Assembly (NCBI GenBank): GCA_016124975.1
Contig: WGMP01000035.1
Location: 1-64,000, forward strand
Origin: Phycisphaera sp.
Lineage (GTDB): Bacteria > Planctomycetota > Phycisphaerae > Phycisphaerales > SM1A02
Direction: 5' to 3'
Length of the DNA: 64,000 nucleotides
Of this stretch, positions 34,925-45,276 are shown piece by piece. The translations under genes were made by a program, and so were the position numbers. The notes under the pieces were generated by a model that saw nothing but the letters and a program-made list of their open reading frames with translations, made no database searches and was not told the DNA's origin. Position 1 is the first letter of the stretch. Every line of letters begins with the position of its first letter.

Positions 34925-37861
34925 CTATCCCCATGCGCCGAGCACCTCGAGCGCGACTCCGCGACGCATGGCTTCTGTGCCGCGCGCGATCCACGGCTCG
35001 TCGGCGGAAGAGCTTGTCGCACGCGGCGGCGGATGGCCCGACGCCGCGCTGCACCTGAGTCGCGCAGGCCAGCGCACGAAGACCCAGAGCCCGCCACCGA
35101 TGCACAGGCGTGCATGGAGACGCCCCCCTTCCGCCTGCGCTTCATGCACACCGATGCTGGCGTCCACGCAGCTCCACCATGGCGGCGCGAGCCGCTCCCA
35201 TCCATCGAGCGCACGCAACCGCCATGTCCGGCTCCGCCAGTGCACGGATGGCGTCGAGAAGGCACCCCATCTCGCTCCCGAAGCGTTGACGATCGGGCAT
35301 CCGATGTGGCTGAGGCCATATGCGGCGGCGCCTGCGCCTTCATGGCGCTCGCGCCATGCCGTCCGCTGCGCCATGCAGCACGACAGTTCGAGGCTGGCAT
35401 CGCCACCACTGAGAAACGCAGGCTCTGGAGGATCGAACTCCACGGACGGGCGCTCGACATGCAGGCGGATGCGCTTCGGCCCAACATGATCCACGCGCGC
35501 GCAAGGCTGTCTGGCGGGATGCAGCCCGTCGCGGCGAGCATGTCGCCCGATGGAAGCGCGCCCACCACGCGATGCAAGGAGATCGAGCCACTGCTGCGTC
35601 TCGGCATGCAAGATGCCCGACTCCGCAGACGCGATCTCGTGCGTGCCGTGATTGAAACCCCCGTGATTGAAACCCCCGTGCTTCAGGCCACCGTGCTTCA
35701 GGCCACCGTGCTTCAGGCCACCGTGCTTCAGGCCACCGTGCTTCAGGCCACCGTGCTTCAGGCCACCATGCCTCAAGCCACCATGCTCCCAAACCTCCAC
35801 CCAGCCCGCGGCGAAATCGGAATCCACTCCAACGATCGGGGGCGTGTGTGCGGCAGGATTGACCCGATGCGCGGGCGGGATTTCAGCCAGATGAGGCTCG
35901 CGCGGAGACGGCAACGGATTGACGCGCGCCAACAGGCGCCGTTGCCTGCACCGAAGGCGCACCGCACCCTCGAGGTGACACCGGATCTCCTCTATGCCGT
36001 AATCAAGCGCCACGCGCTCGAGGCGCGGATGCAGCAGCCGCCAAAGCTGGGTTCGCCGCGCACTCGGGCACGAAAGCTCAAGCATCACGACGGACTCGAG
36101 CCCTGCAGTCGCCCCGGAAGGCGCACATGCGTCCGATGAACGCCCCACCTGCATCGCATCGGTCGAAAGATCCGCAGGCAAGTCGGCATGCCGAAACACC
36201 CAGCGCGCCGACCGAAGCACCTCGCCGCGCCCATGGAGATGGCGCGACAGCCGATCGACGAGCTCACCACACGCGGCCAGCATCGTCTCACGCCTGGCGA
36301 CGGGCCCATCGAACTCCCTTCGAAAGACGACCGCGTCATACGAGCGCAGCGGAACAAGCTCCTCTGGCGAAATCCCGAGCGTCTGATCGAGACGGCGCAG
36401 CACATCTGGCGTCAGTGGCGAGGATCCACCACGGCGCTTGGGGCGCGTCCCGCGGCCTGGGCCAGAAGGATCGGTGCTCTCCGTTGATTCCCCCGTTCCC
36501 TGAAAGAGCCCAGCCTCAGCCTCCCACGGTGCGGGCGAGGCCACATGGCGACGACCGGTGCGCGCCACGCCCCGTCGGATCGGCTGCGCCATGCCGGCCA
36601 CATCCCCTGCAAAGCGTGCCGCGACCCCTTCCCGACGCAGCCGCATCAGCTGACCAACCGTGCGCACGCCCACGGACTCGAGGGCGCCAAGCGACGCCGG
36701 CGAAATGCGCAACGACTCCAGGGGGAGAGGGTCAAGATGCTCCGCCTCGCGCCCTGCGGGCACCGCTTGGACCCGGTCATCAACATCAGAACGAACGTCG
36801 CCATGAAAGTCCCGACGGACTTCCTGAGGGACATCGTCACGGGCATCGACCCACGCGCATCGCGACGGACCCACGACGCGCCGCGTGGTCGCCCGCGCCA
36901 CCGACATGCCGATCGTCGAAGCCGTCGCGGCACGAATGCGAAACCCTTTCACATGAAACGATTCCACGATCCGTCGCATGAGCGCCTGCTCCGTGCCATG
37001 CTCCTTTCGAAAGAGCCTCTGACAGCCCGTCAGGTCGCCGACAAGGCATGCACCTCCGAAGAGTTCCTCCGCCGAGGCCGTTCTTCCCTGATGCTCGCCC
37101 TCAAGAAACACGCTGGCGACGGACGCCCCTGAAGACCGCGCCCCCAAGCTGCCCTTGCCCAGAGAGTCTGCGGGGGCGTCGACATCGCCCGACGGACCGA
37201 CGAGCGCGACCCTCGGGATCCAGCGCTCCAGGCAATGCGCCAGCCTGACGAGCAGGCGGCGCTCCCGCACCCGATCCAGGCGCATGACGAGCGCGCATCC
37301 GCCCCAAGACACGCAACGGCGCCACCAAGACTCAAGCCCTGCTCCGCTCATCGCGCAAAGTCTTGCCAGCAAATCCCGCGCGGCCGAAGACGCCTCGAAC
37401 GGCGGACACATCCCCTCCGCCTGCGCCAGCGTGATTCCTGCGCGGACGCCATGCGCCTCGCAGCGCGCGCATGCAGCAACGATCCGCGCAGCGCCCCGAT
37501 GCTCTTCGACCAACAAAAATGGGCTTTCGACGAGTGCCGTGACACCGCCTCCCGCACCGCCTCCCGCACCGCCTCCCGCACCGCATTCCGCATCGCATTC
37601 CGCATCGCATTCCGAGTCGCTTCTGGCACCCCCCTCCCCATCGTCTGCGGAATGACGCATGAGGGCGCTCTCCTGACGAACCGCCGCCCCCATCATGCGC
37701 AGCAGAGCACGACGCAGCATCGATCGGCTCGCGTCAAGCCTCCAATGCGTGAAGTGAAGCGCGATGAATCGCCTCTGGTCGACCAACGCTTGGCAAGGAA
37801 CCAATGGCGACGAAGAGGCGTTGGCAGCGATGACCCTCGCAGGCTGCAGTGGCGGTGTCAT
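34925..37861 (-). CDS. imuB: ImuB-like Y-family DNA polymerase homolog with repeat insertions
   Basis: RRFIALHFTHWRLD N-terminus; little-finger type SLRISPASLGALESVGVRTVGQLMRLRREGVAARFA; C-terminal GWERLAPPWW...GLWVFVRW; located between imuA and dnaE2. Confidence 0.85.
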   Translation of the reverse strand: MTPPLQPARVIAANASSSPLVPCQALVDQRRFIALHFTHWRLDASRSMLRRALLRMMGAAVRQESALMRHSADDGEGGARSDSECDAECDAECGAGGGAGGGAGGGVTALVESPFLLVEEHRGAARIVAACARCEAHGVRAGITLAQAEGMCPPFEASSAARDLLARLCAMSGAGLESWWRRCVSWGGCALVMRLDRVRERRLLVRLAHCLERWIPRVALVGPSGDVDAPADSLGKGSLGARSSGASVASVFLEGEHQGRTASAEELFGGACLVGDLTGCQRLFRKEHGTEQALMRRIVESFHVKGFRIRAATASTIGMSVARATTRRVVGPSRCAWVDARDDVPQEVRRDFHGDVRSDVDDRVQAVPAGREAEHLDPLPLESLRISPASLGALESVGVRTVGQLMRLRREGVAARFAGDVAGMAQPIRRGVARTGRRHVASPAPWEAEAGLFQGTGESTESTDPSGPGRGTRPKRRGGSSPLTPDVLRRLDQTLGISPEELVPLRSYDAVVFRREFDGPVARRETMLAACGELVDRLSRHLHGRGEVLRSARWVFRHADLPADLSTDAMQVGRSSDACAPSGATAGLESVVMLELSCPSARRTQLWRLLHPRLERVALDYGIEEIRCHLEGAVRLRCRQRRLLARVNPLPSPREPHLAEIPPAHRVNPAAHTPPIVGVDSDFAAGWVEVWEHGGLRHGGLKHGGLKHGGLKHGGLKHGGLKHGGLKHGGFNHGGFNHGTHEIASAESGILHAETQQWLDLLASRGGRASIGRHARRDGLHPARQPCARVDHVGPKRIRLHVERPSVEFDPPEPAFLSGGDASLELSCCMAQRTAWRERHEGAGAAAYGLSHIGCPIVNASGARWGAFSTPSVHWRSRTWRLRALDGWERLAPPWWSCVDASIGVHEAQAEGGRLHARLCIGGGLWVFVRWPARLRCSAASGHPPPRATSSSADEPWIARGTEAMRRGVALEVLGAWG
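35651..35785 (-). repeat. 15-bp in-frame minisatellite in imuB encoding HGG(L/F)(K/N/R) repeats, 9 units
   Basis: attgaaacccccgtg x2, cttcaggccaccgtg x5 perfect, then two diverged units. Confidence 0.95.
37544..37615 (-). repeat. 12-bp in-frame minisatellite in imuB, 6 units
   Basis: accgcctcccgc x3 then accgcattccgc / atcgcattccgc / atcgcattccga; encodes ECDAECDAECGAGGGAGGGAGGG. Confidence 0.95.
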
Positions 37862-39465
37862 GCGCTTCTCGCCCTTTCCGCCAATCGCACCTCGAACGCA
37901 TCGCGCCCATACTCGGCGCCACGCACGTCACCTGACTGCCCAAGAAGGCGCAGCGCCTCGGCGTCCACGACCATCGCCTCGGCAAGGTCGCATGGCTTCG
38001 ACACGGTGACCGCCAGGCGGCCATCCGAGATGCCTGCGTGAAGTTCATCCGCCCAAGGCGATCTGGCGATGCGCACCGCGCATTCATGTCGGTCCTCCAC
38101 ACCATGGCGAGACGATGCTTCCTCGGCATCCCGAGGCGTTGCGGCGACCACGCGGGGCGCCACCATCGACGATTTCGGCCGCGCGTGAACAAGTTCCATG
38201 CGCCAATCGAAGCCGAGGGAGCGACCGAACGGCGCGTCGAATGCGCGAGGGCCATCCGCCGTCATGCATGCACGCACCCGCCAGACGGTGCTGGCGCCAT
38301 GGAATCGCCGATGGCCGCGCCGATGCTCTCGGCCCGCCGAATCGTGCGCCAGGCCGCCCATGCGATCGCAGCCCGATGGCGGGGTCACCACGAGAACCAG
38401 CCTTCCACCCAACGACGATTCCGATCCGCGAGGCGACTCATCTCGTCCGCGCATGTCCGTTTCCTCGCCCGAATGGTCGTCGTCGCGCATGCCTGAGCCC
38501 GCCGCCAGCTGCAGCCGCCGCCACATGACATGATCAAGACCCGTTCCATCGAGGACGACGATTCCCACAGCTCCAAGGCGTATCGCCTGCTCCGCGCACC
38601 ACACCCGGGCGCAGGCAAGCCGAGATGCTTCCGTCTGCGCACTATTCGGCAACGCCCGAACTCGATCGCAGCCACCATTCCACGGGAGGCGAGTCCGTTG
38701 CCGAGCCCCCTGCGACAGCGCGAAGTCGGGCACAAAGATGGATCCATCAAGCACCGTCTCGTCAACATGGACTCCGCCAGCCTCGACCCACTTCGATGGA
38801 AGCGCGGCGGGCTGCGGGCAGACCTTGCTTCCGATCCAGGCGATGGCGCGACCTGCAAGCCGAGGGTGCGCCATGGCCCGATGCACGACATGAAGCACGC
38901 ATCCGAAGGGAACGATCCATGCAGGCCTGCCGTGACAACCGACCATGGGCTCGGCAATGTCGTCGCACAGCCCGCCCGCATCCTCATCGAGCACCAACCC
39001 TTCGAACTCATGAACGCCGCCGAGAACGAGCCCGCCCCCGAGCGCCGCGTCGACACTGGAAAGATCCGAGCCAGGACGCCCAGCTTCACATGAATGCCGA
39101 TCGCGGAACGGTGCGCCGACACCGGCATGCAGAACCACGCCATCGCCGACGGAACCGATCGGAACATGGTCCTCTTGCCCGATACCAGGAAGATCCGAGC
39201 AGAACCCCGGCATCAACGCCGCATCGCGGAGTGAGGGCCCGTCCTTCGGCGGGACATCTCCAATCGGTGGCACTCCATAAAGCGGCGGCACTGCATGGAG
39301 CGGCGGAGACAAACCATGCCGCGGCGAAGCATCCGCAGCGTCGAGCGCTGCAAGCTGCACGCGAACCTCGCGCGCGACGCATGCCGCGTCTCGGATAGGC
39401 CTGCGCCCACCCCGCCGACCCGGCAGGAACGACGACGAAAATCCTGTCTCGATGCTTCTCTTCAT
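37858..39465 (-). CDS. imuA: ImuA-like SOS mutagenesis protein
   Basis: LSSVDAALGGGLVLGGVHEFEG, RRFHGASTVWRVRACMTADGPRAFDAPFGRSLGFDWRMELVHARP; ATGA overlap with imuB; GGAGGG SD before ATG at 39465. Confidence 0.75.
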   Translation of the reverse strand: MKRSIETGFSSSFLPGRRGGRRPIRDAACVAREVRVQLAALDAADASPRHGLSPPLHAVPPLYGVPPIGDVPPKDGPSLRDAALMPGFCSDLPGIGQEDHVPIGSVGDGVVLHAGVGAPFRDRHSCEAGRPGSDLSSVDAALGGGLVLGGVHEFEGLVLDEDAGGLCDDIAEPMVGCHGRPAWIVPFGCVLHVVHRAMAHPRLAGRAIAWIGSKVCPQPAALPSKWVEAGGVHVDETVLDGSIFVPDFALSQGARQRTRLPWNGGCDRVRALPNSAQTEASRLACARVWCAEQAIRLGAVGIVVLDGTGLDHVMWRRLQLAAGSGMRDDDHSGEETDMRGRDESPRGSESSLGGRLVLVVTPPSGCDRMGGLAHDSAGREHRRGHRRFHGASTVWRVRACMTADGPRAFDAPFGRSLGFDWRMELVHARPKSSMVAPRVVAATPRDAEEASSRHGVEDRHECAVRIARSPWADELHAGISDGRLAVTVSKPCDLAEAMVVDAEALRLLGQSGDVRGAEYGRDAFEVRLAERARSA

Positions 39466-39537
39466 GAACATTCCCTCCGCATGCAGACGCATGCAGCAGC
39501 TCCTCGCCTCTTGCCGTCGCCTGGCGTCGTCTGTGGT

Positions 39538-40204
39538 CGTCGAGTCATGCCGTCGAGTCATGCCGTCGAGTCATGTCGTCGAGTCATGTCGTCGTGCGCG
39601 ACCGCGCGCACCATCGCTCCTCGAATCCGCAGCCGCGAACTCGTCTCTTCGAACTCGTCTCTTCGAACTCGTCTCTTCGAACTCGTCTCTTCGAACTTGC
39701 GCCCTCAACCTCATGCCCTCAACGCCTCAGACCCTCAACGCCCCAGGCCTTCAACACCCCAGGCCTTCAACGCCCCAGACACTGAAACACAACCTCACGA
39801 CGTGTCGCGCAGCGCCACTTCGATGCGTGTCGCGAACTGCAACATGCGAGATATGGCGGTGACGGCAGCGCGATCGACGCGGGCAACCGACGCGGGTAAC
39901 CGACGCGAACCAACCGATGCACGAGCGCAACACGCACGCCATAACGCGCCGATCGCCATCACGATCGAAGCCCCCGACGCCTTAAAGTTGCGGGTTGCGC
40001 GAACAGACGCGGGTTACGACCAGACACTGGCCGAAACCCCTTCATCTCGCCCATTCGCGCACCAGATTGTGGCTGCGCCAGAAATTCATCGACGTCAGAA
40101 CGCCAGCGAACTTCAAGCACAGGCCTCCAAACACAGGCCCTCAAGCAAAGGTCTCAAGCAAAGGTCTCAAGCAAAGGTCTCAAGCAAAGGTCTCAAGCAC
40201 GAGC
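39538..40204 (-). repeat. Cluster of five different short tandem-repeat arrays in the region upstream of imuA
   Basis: 39538-39589 (13 bp x4), 39636-39691 (14 bp x4), 39716-39779 (16 bp x4), 39875-39913 (13 bp x3), 40140-40204 (13 bp x5). Confidence 0.95.
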
Positions 40205-40266
40205 CCTCAAGCAACCCCCAGAAAATCACAAGCCCCGCCGTCTCAGCCAGATGTTTGGTGTTTGTT

Positions 40267-40297
40267 AGTATACAGCCGACTTCGCCCCCGCCAAGAC
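40267..40297 (-). promoter_or_regulatory. Putative promoter for the imu operon (TTGGCG-16 nt-TATACT on minus strand)
   Basis: Reverse complement reads ttggcgggggcgaagtcggctgTATACTaacaaac in a local AT-rich patch. Coordinates approximate. Confidence 0.45.
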
Positions 40298-40451
40298 CTT
40301 CCGGCCCTTTTTCAGCAAAATCGATCGTGACACGGCCACAGCGTCGCAGTCGATAGACTTGTCGCCTCTTCCATCGCAGCGCGCGCCCGGAAGCAAAGAG
40401 GCACGCCCCCAAAGACACGGGCCTCAAAGCGAGGCGCATCGCGAGGCACCA

Positions 40452-40536
40452 GCCGGTGTGGCGGAACTGGCAGACGCAGCGGATTCAAAATCCGCCGCCC
40501 CCTAAAGGCTTGCAGGTTCGATTCCTGTCACCGGCA
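40452..40536 (+). tRNA. tRNA-Leu (CAA)
   Basis: GCCGGTG/CACCGGC acceptor, anticodon stem-loop GCGGA-TTCAAAA-TCCGC, variable arm, GGTTCGATTCC T arm. Confidence 0.95.
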
Positions 40537-40546
40537 TTCAGACGGC

Positions 40547-40572
40547 GCGGCCGCGGCTTCGGCCGCGGCCGC
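40547..40572. terminator. 11-bp perfect hairpin with C(UUCG)G loop between convergent tRNA-Leu and guaB
   Basis: gcggccgcggc-ttcg-gccgcggccgc, immediately 3' of the guaB stop; no clear U tract. Confidence 0.5.
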
Positions 40573-40573
40573 C

Positions 40574-42085
40574 TCACTCCGAGCGCACCGCCACGGTGTA
40601 GTTCGGCGCTTCCTTCGTGATCTGGATGCCGTGCGGGTGGTTCTCGATGATCGTCGCGCCCGACACGCGCACGAAGCGCGATCGCCTGCGGAACTCGTCG
40701 ATCGTCGCACATCCGCAATAGCCCATCGCGCTGCGAAGCCCGCCGACCATCTGGTAAATGAAGTCGGCGAGCGCGCCGCGGTACGGCACCATGCCTTCGA
40801 CTCCCTCGGGCACGAACTTGCGCGTGTCCTTGATGTTGCCCTGTCCGTAGCGGTCGCCCGAGCCCGCGCTCATCGCGCCTTCGCTTCCCATGCCGCGATA
40901 GGTCTTGTAGCGGCGGCCGCGCGCGAGGACGACTTCGCCCGGGCTCTCGTCGAGCCCCGCGAGGAGCGACCCGAGCATCACGCTCGAGGCGCCCGCGCCG
41001 ATCGCCTTCGCGATGTCACCCGACTGGCGGATGCCTCCGTCGGCGATGACGGGCACGCCCGCCTTCTCCGCCGCGCGCACGGCCTCCATGATCGCAGTCA
41101 CCTGCGGCATGCCCACGCCCGTCACGACGCGCGTGGTGCAGATCGACCCTGGTCCGATGCCGACCTTGACCGCGTCGGCGCCAGCGTCGATGAGCGCCTT
41201 CGCGCCGTCGGCCGTGCCCACGTTGCCCGCGATCACCTCGATGTTGAAGCGCTTCTTCACCTCGCGCACGGTCTCGAGGACATTCTCGCTGTGCCCGTGC
41301 GCCGTGTCGATCACGACCACGTCGACCTCGGCCGCAAGCAGCTTCTCGACGCGCTCGTACTGGCGGATGCCGACGGCGGCGCCGACGCGCAGGCGGCCGC
41401 GCGCATCGCGGCACGCGCGCGGATGCTTGCGGACGTTCTCGACGTCGCGCATGGTGACAAGGCCGCGCAGGCTTCCCGCTGCGTCGACGAGCAGGAGCTT
41501 CTCGACGCGCGCGCGGCTCATCAGGCGCTCGGCCTCCTCGACGGGGACATCGGGCGCGGCGATGACGAGCTTCTCGCGCGTCATCACCTCATGCACGGGA
41601 ATCGCGGCGAGGTCCTTGCCCTCGAGGAACTTCATGTCGCGCCGCGTGAGGATGCCGACGACCTTGCCGCGGCGCGATCCATCGGAGGTCACGGGAAAGC
41701 CGGAGACGCCCTGCTCGCCCATCAGCTTCGCGGCCTGCGCCAGCGTGTCGAGCGGCGAAAGCGTGACGGGATCCACCACGACCCCGTGCTCCGAGCGCTT
41801 CACCTTCGCCACCTCGCGCGCCTGCACATCGGCGGGCATGTTCTTGTGGATGATGCCGATGCCGCCCTCCTGCGCGAGGGCCCGCGCGAGCGTCGACTCC
41901 GTGACAGTGTCCATCGGCGCCGAGATGAGAGGAATACGCAGCCCGATGCCGCGCGTGAGGCGGGTGCCGGTGTCGGCGAGGTCAGGCGTGACGGCGCTGT
42001 GCGCAGGAATGAGGAGCACGTCATCGAAGGTGATGCCCTCGAGCACGATCTTCGACGCCGCCTGCATGTCGTTCTGGTCTGCCAT
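40574..42085 (-). CDS. guaB: IMP dehydrogenase
   Basis: [36 protein letters not shown] pair, [30 protein letters not shown]. Confidence 0.97.
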   Translation of the reverse strand: MADQNDMQAASKIVLEGITFDDVLLIPAHSAVTPDLADTGTRLTRGIGLRIPLISAPMDTVTESTLARALAQEGGIGIIHKNMPADVQAREVAKVKRSEHGVVVDPVTLSPLDTLAQAAKLMGEQGVSGFPVTSDGSRRGKVVGILTRRDMKFLEGKDLAAIPVHEVMTREKLVIAAPDVPVEEAERLMSRARVEKLLLVDAAGSLRGLVTMRDVENVRKHPRACRDARGRLRVGAAVGIRQYERVEKLLAAEVDVVVIDTAHGHSENVLETVREVKKRFNIEVIAGNVGTADGAKALIDAGADAVKVGIGPGSICTTRVVTGVGMPQVTAIMEAVRAAEKAGVPVIADGGIRQSGDIAKAIGAGASSVMLGSLLAGLDESPGEVVLARGRRYKTYRGMGSEGAMSAGSGDRYGQGNIKDTRKFVPEGVEGMVPYRGALADFIYQMVGGLRSAMGYCGCATIDEFRRRSRFVRVSGATIIENHPHGIQITKEAPNYTVAVRSE

Positions 42086-42270
42086 CGGAGGATCATGCGG
42101 CAGGGAGCGGGAGCCGTCAATACCCCGTCCGAAAACCCGCCTGCCGTTCCCGTCAAGGATGTTTTCAGGTAGGGTACGCGGCTCCGCGCTTGGTTCGCGG
42201 AGGCCGCCGCACGCAGGTCAGGCGTCGCGCGGCCGCAGAAGACGAGGAATGCCTGGCCCCGAGGTCGTCC

Positions 42271-43434
42271 ATGGCCGCTGTCCGCAACGAACTGCTCGTT
42301 CCCCTCTCGATCAACCACCGCGGAACCACCGCGGGTGAAGGCAAGAAGGCCTGGACCTCGTGGCTCGAGGCCATCATTCGCGTGGAAGGCTCCGACTTGA
42401 TCGTGAAGAGCGGCCTGCGCCCCCGCGTGCGCCACCGCGGCACGCTGAAGGACCTCGAGACCGACCTCTGCACGCCCGACCTCATGATGCAGGTCGCGAA
42501 GGACATCCTCGACCCGAACCAGCTCGACTACTTTGCGCGGCACGGCTCGATCGACTTCGCCTACGACTACCGCAAGGCAGGCGACGAAGACGGCGCCACG
42601 ACTCGCCGCTTCCGCGTCAACCTCTTCATGGCGCGCGGCAATCCGTCGCTTGCGGCGCGTCTCATCACGAGCCAGATCAAGAAGTTCGAGGAGCTCTACC
42701 TGCCGCCCATCCTCGGCGACGTGTCGATGTCGGCGCAGGGCCTCATCCTCTTCTCGGGCGTCACGGGCTCGGGCAAGTCGACCTCGATCGCATCGATGCT
42801 CGACTACGTGAACCAGCGCAAGAAGGTCCACATCATCACGATCGAGGACCCGATCGAGTACATCTTCAACGACGCCAAGGCGACGATCAACCAGCGCGAG
42901 ATCGGCATCGACGCGACGAACTTCAACGACGCCCTCCGCGCGCTCGTGCGCGAGAACCCCGATGTCGTCCTCGTCGGCGAAATGCGTGACTACGAGACCT
43001 TCGAGGCCGCCATCCGCGCCGCCGAGACGGGCCACCTCGTGTTCGGAACCATCCACGCAAGCTCGGCGTGGCAGACCTTCGGCCGCATCTACGACCTGTT
43101 TCCTGAGAACGAGCGCGACCAGATCCGCAAGCTTCTTGCGTACAACCTGCGTGCCGTCATCTACCAGAAGCTCCTCCCGACGCTCCACGCCCACATCTCG
43201 CGCATTCCTGCGATCGAGATCCTGCTCAACACCCCCGCCGTCCAGAAGTACATCCTCGAGGGCCGCGAGGGCGAGCTCCTCGACCTCATCAAGCAGGGCC
43301 ACGAGGAGGGCATGGTCGACTTCACCAGCTCGCTCGTGAAGCTCGTCGAGGACAACATGATCCACCAGCGGGTCGCGCTCGAGGCGACGCCGAAGCCAGA
43401 GGAACTGAAGATGCGCCTGAAGGGCATCGGCTGA
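42271..43434 (+). CDS. PilT-like secretion/retraction ATPase
   Basis: Walker [18 protein letters not shown] Asp box, [32 protein letters not shown]. Confidence 0.9.
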   Translation: MAAVRNELLVPLSINHRGTTAGEGKKAWTSWLEAIIRVEGSDLIVKSGLRPRVRHRGTLKDLETDLCTPDLMMQVAKDILDPNQLDYFARHGSIDFAYDYRKAGDEDGATTRRFRVNLFMARGNPSLAARLITSQIKKFEELYLPPILGDVSMSAQGLILFSGVTGSGKSTSIASMLDYVNQRKKVHIITIEDPIEYIFNDAKATINQREIGIDATNFNDALRALVRENPDVVLVGEMRDYETFEAAIRAAETGHLVFGTIHASSAWQTFGRIYDLFPENERDQIRKLLAYNLRAVIYQKLLPTLHAHISRIPAIEILLNTPAVQKYILEGREGELLDLIKQGHEEGMVDFTSSLVKLVEDNMIHQRVALEATPKPEELKMRLKGIG

Positions 43435-43539
43435 CGACCGCGCAGGGCCGCGCCCCGACGGCGCCGGCCGAGCAACCGAAGGACACGCAGCAGTGACGAA
43501 CCCGTGCGTACCAATGCGGGCGCACCCTGAGAAACAGAC

Positions 43540-45276
43540 ATGCACGACCCGACCATGACCGCGACGCTGATGCTGGCCAATGCTCCGATCCTGATGAGCA
43601 TCGCCAAGCCGATCCTCCTCGTCGCGACCTTCGTCGTCTACATGCGCTACGTGGCCCGCTTCGAGGCCGACGCGCGCATGTACACGCTTCCCGTGCTGCC
43701 GTGGAACTTCGCTTTCGTCGGCGCGGCGATCGTCGCGCTGGCGACGGCGGTGCTGATCCCGATCTTCTTCATCGGACTGCCCGTCGCGATCCTCATCCTC
43801 GGCGGCACGATGTACGCCTACTGGAAGTTCCGCGACGCGCGCGTGCCCGAGGGCCGTCAGTTCCGCTTCGGCGGCGACAAGCTGGCGAAGGCGATGGCCG
43901 CGCGGCGGCAGGCCGCGGCCGACCGCGCCGCGAGCGTCATCTTCACCCGCGCGGGCGGCGCCAAGGAGCCTGTTCCGCAGAAGGAAGACCCCGCCCTCGG
44001 CATCTACCTCGCCCTCGAGCGCGTGGTCGTCGAGCCGATGATCGCCCGTGCGAGCCGCGTCGACCTCGTCAGCTCGCAGCAGGGCGTGGCCGTGTCGATG
44101 CTCGTCGACGGCGTCCGAACCAAGCGCGAGCCGCTTCCCCCCGACATGGGGAACGCCGTCATCGACCTCGTCAAGCGCCTCGCGGGGCTCGACGTCAACG
44201 ACCGCAGGCGACGCCAGACGGGCGCCTGCTCGGTCGCGGGCGAGTCGGGCCAGAGCGCGCTCACGGTGACCTCCATCGGAAGTTCGGGCGGCCAGACGGT
44301 GCGGATCGACTTCGACCGCGAGTCGCGTCTCGGAAAGTCGATCGACACCCTCGGCCTCGCGCCCAGTCAGCTCGAGACACTGCGCGCGCTCGAGGATCCC
44401 GCGAAGCGCGTCGGCATCGTGCTCGTCAGCACGCCCCCGGGCCAGGGCCTCACCACGCTCGGCTTTTCGCTCATCGCGCGCCACGACGCCTACACGAGCA
44501 ACATCAAGACCCTCGAGCGCGAGCTCGTCTACCGCGTCGAGGGCGTCGAGCACAAGGCGTTTGCGCCAGAGCCCGGCATCGAGGACTACGCGACCGCGCT
44601 CACGAAGATCCTGCGCCGCGACCCCGATGTCGTCCTTGCAGCCGACATCTCCGAGCCGGGCAGCGCGAAGGCCGCCACGCTCATGGGACTCGAGCGACCG
44701 CTCGTCTACGTGATGATGCCGGCCGAGAGCATGGCCCAGTCGGTCGCGAACTGGATGCAGGCCGTGGGCGACGCGAAGCTCGCCACGCGCGGACTCAGCG
44801 CGATCGTGCACCAGCGGCTCATCCGCCAGCTCTGCCCGAACTGCAAGTCGCCCTTCACGCCGACGCCCGAGCAGGCGAAGAAGCTCGGCATCCCGAGCGG
44901 CAAGCAGGTCGAGCTCTTCCGCCCGAGTGGCAAGATCCAGGTCAAGAACCGCATCGAGGACTGCCCCGTCTGCCAGGGCACGGCCTACTTCGGCCAGATC
45001 GGCATCTTCGAGGTCATGCCGCTCGACGCGGAGGCCCGCAAGTATCTCGCGGAGAACGATTTCCGCAGCGCCTACGCACGCGCCGTGCGCGACTTCAAGA
45101 TGATCCAGCTGCAGGAGGCCGCGCTCCTCAAGGTCCGCGAGGGCCTCACGAGCCTCGAGGAAGTGCAGCGCGTGTTCGCGCCGAAGCAGACAGCCGCCGC
45201 GCGCCCCGCGGGCGCTCCGCCGCTCCCAGCGGGCGCCCCGCCGCTTCCTGGCGGCAAGTCGCCCGCCAAAGGGTGA
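43540..45276 (+). CDS. GspE/PilB-like protein with N-terminal TM segments and degenerate ATPase motifs
   Basis: GspE-like order including RLIRQLCPNCK...CPVCQGTAYFGQIGIFEVM, but Walker A reads TPPGQGLTT and Walker B reads VLAADISE. Confidence 0.85.
   Translation: MHDPTMTATLMLANAPILMSIAKPILLVATFVVYMRYVARFEADARMYTLPVLPWNFAFVGAAIVALATAVLIPIFFIGLPVAILILGGTMYAYWKFRDARVPEGRQFRFGGDKLAKAMAARRQAAADRAASVIFTRAGGAKEPVPQKEDPALGIYLALERVVVEPMIARASRVDLVSSQQGVAVSMLVDGVRTKREPLPPDMGNAVIDLVKRLAGLDVNDRRRRQTGACSVAGESGQSALTVTSIGSSGGQTVRIDFDRESRLGKSIDTLGLAPSQLETLRALEDPAKRVGIVLVSTPPGQGLTTLGFSLIARHDAYTSNIKTLERELVYRVEGVEHKAFAPEPGIEDYATALTKILRRDPDVVLAADISEPGSAKAATLMGLERPLVYVMMPAESMAQSVANWMQAVGDAKLATRGLSAIVHQRLIRQLCPNCKSPFTPTPEQAKKLGIPSGKQVELFRPSGKIQVKNRIEDCPVCQGTAYFGQIGIFEVMPLDAEARKYLAENDFRSAYARAVRDFKMIQLQEAALLKVREGLTSLEEVQRVFAPKQTAAARPAGAPPLPAGAPPLPGGKSPAKG

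Noticed and set aside
39538-40204. Possible CRISPR array
   Set aside because: Units are contiguous short tandem repeats without unique spacers; no cas genes.
40249-40275. LexA box upstream of imuA
   Set aside because: The AT-rich ttagtatac sequence is suggestive, but the LexA consensus for this lineage is unknown to me and no clear palindrome is present; only the promoter is proposed.
39295-40356. 353-aa plus-strand ORF over the imuA leader
   Set aside because: Made of translated tandem repeats and antisense imuA; no recognisable domain.
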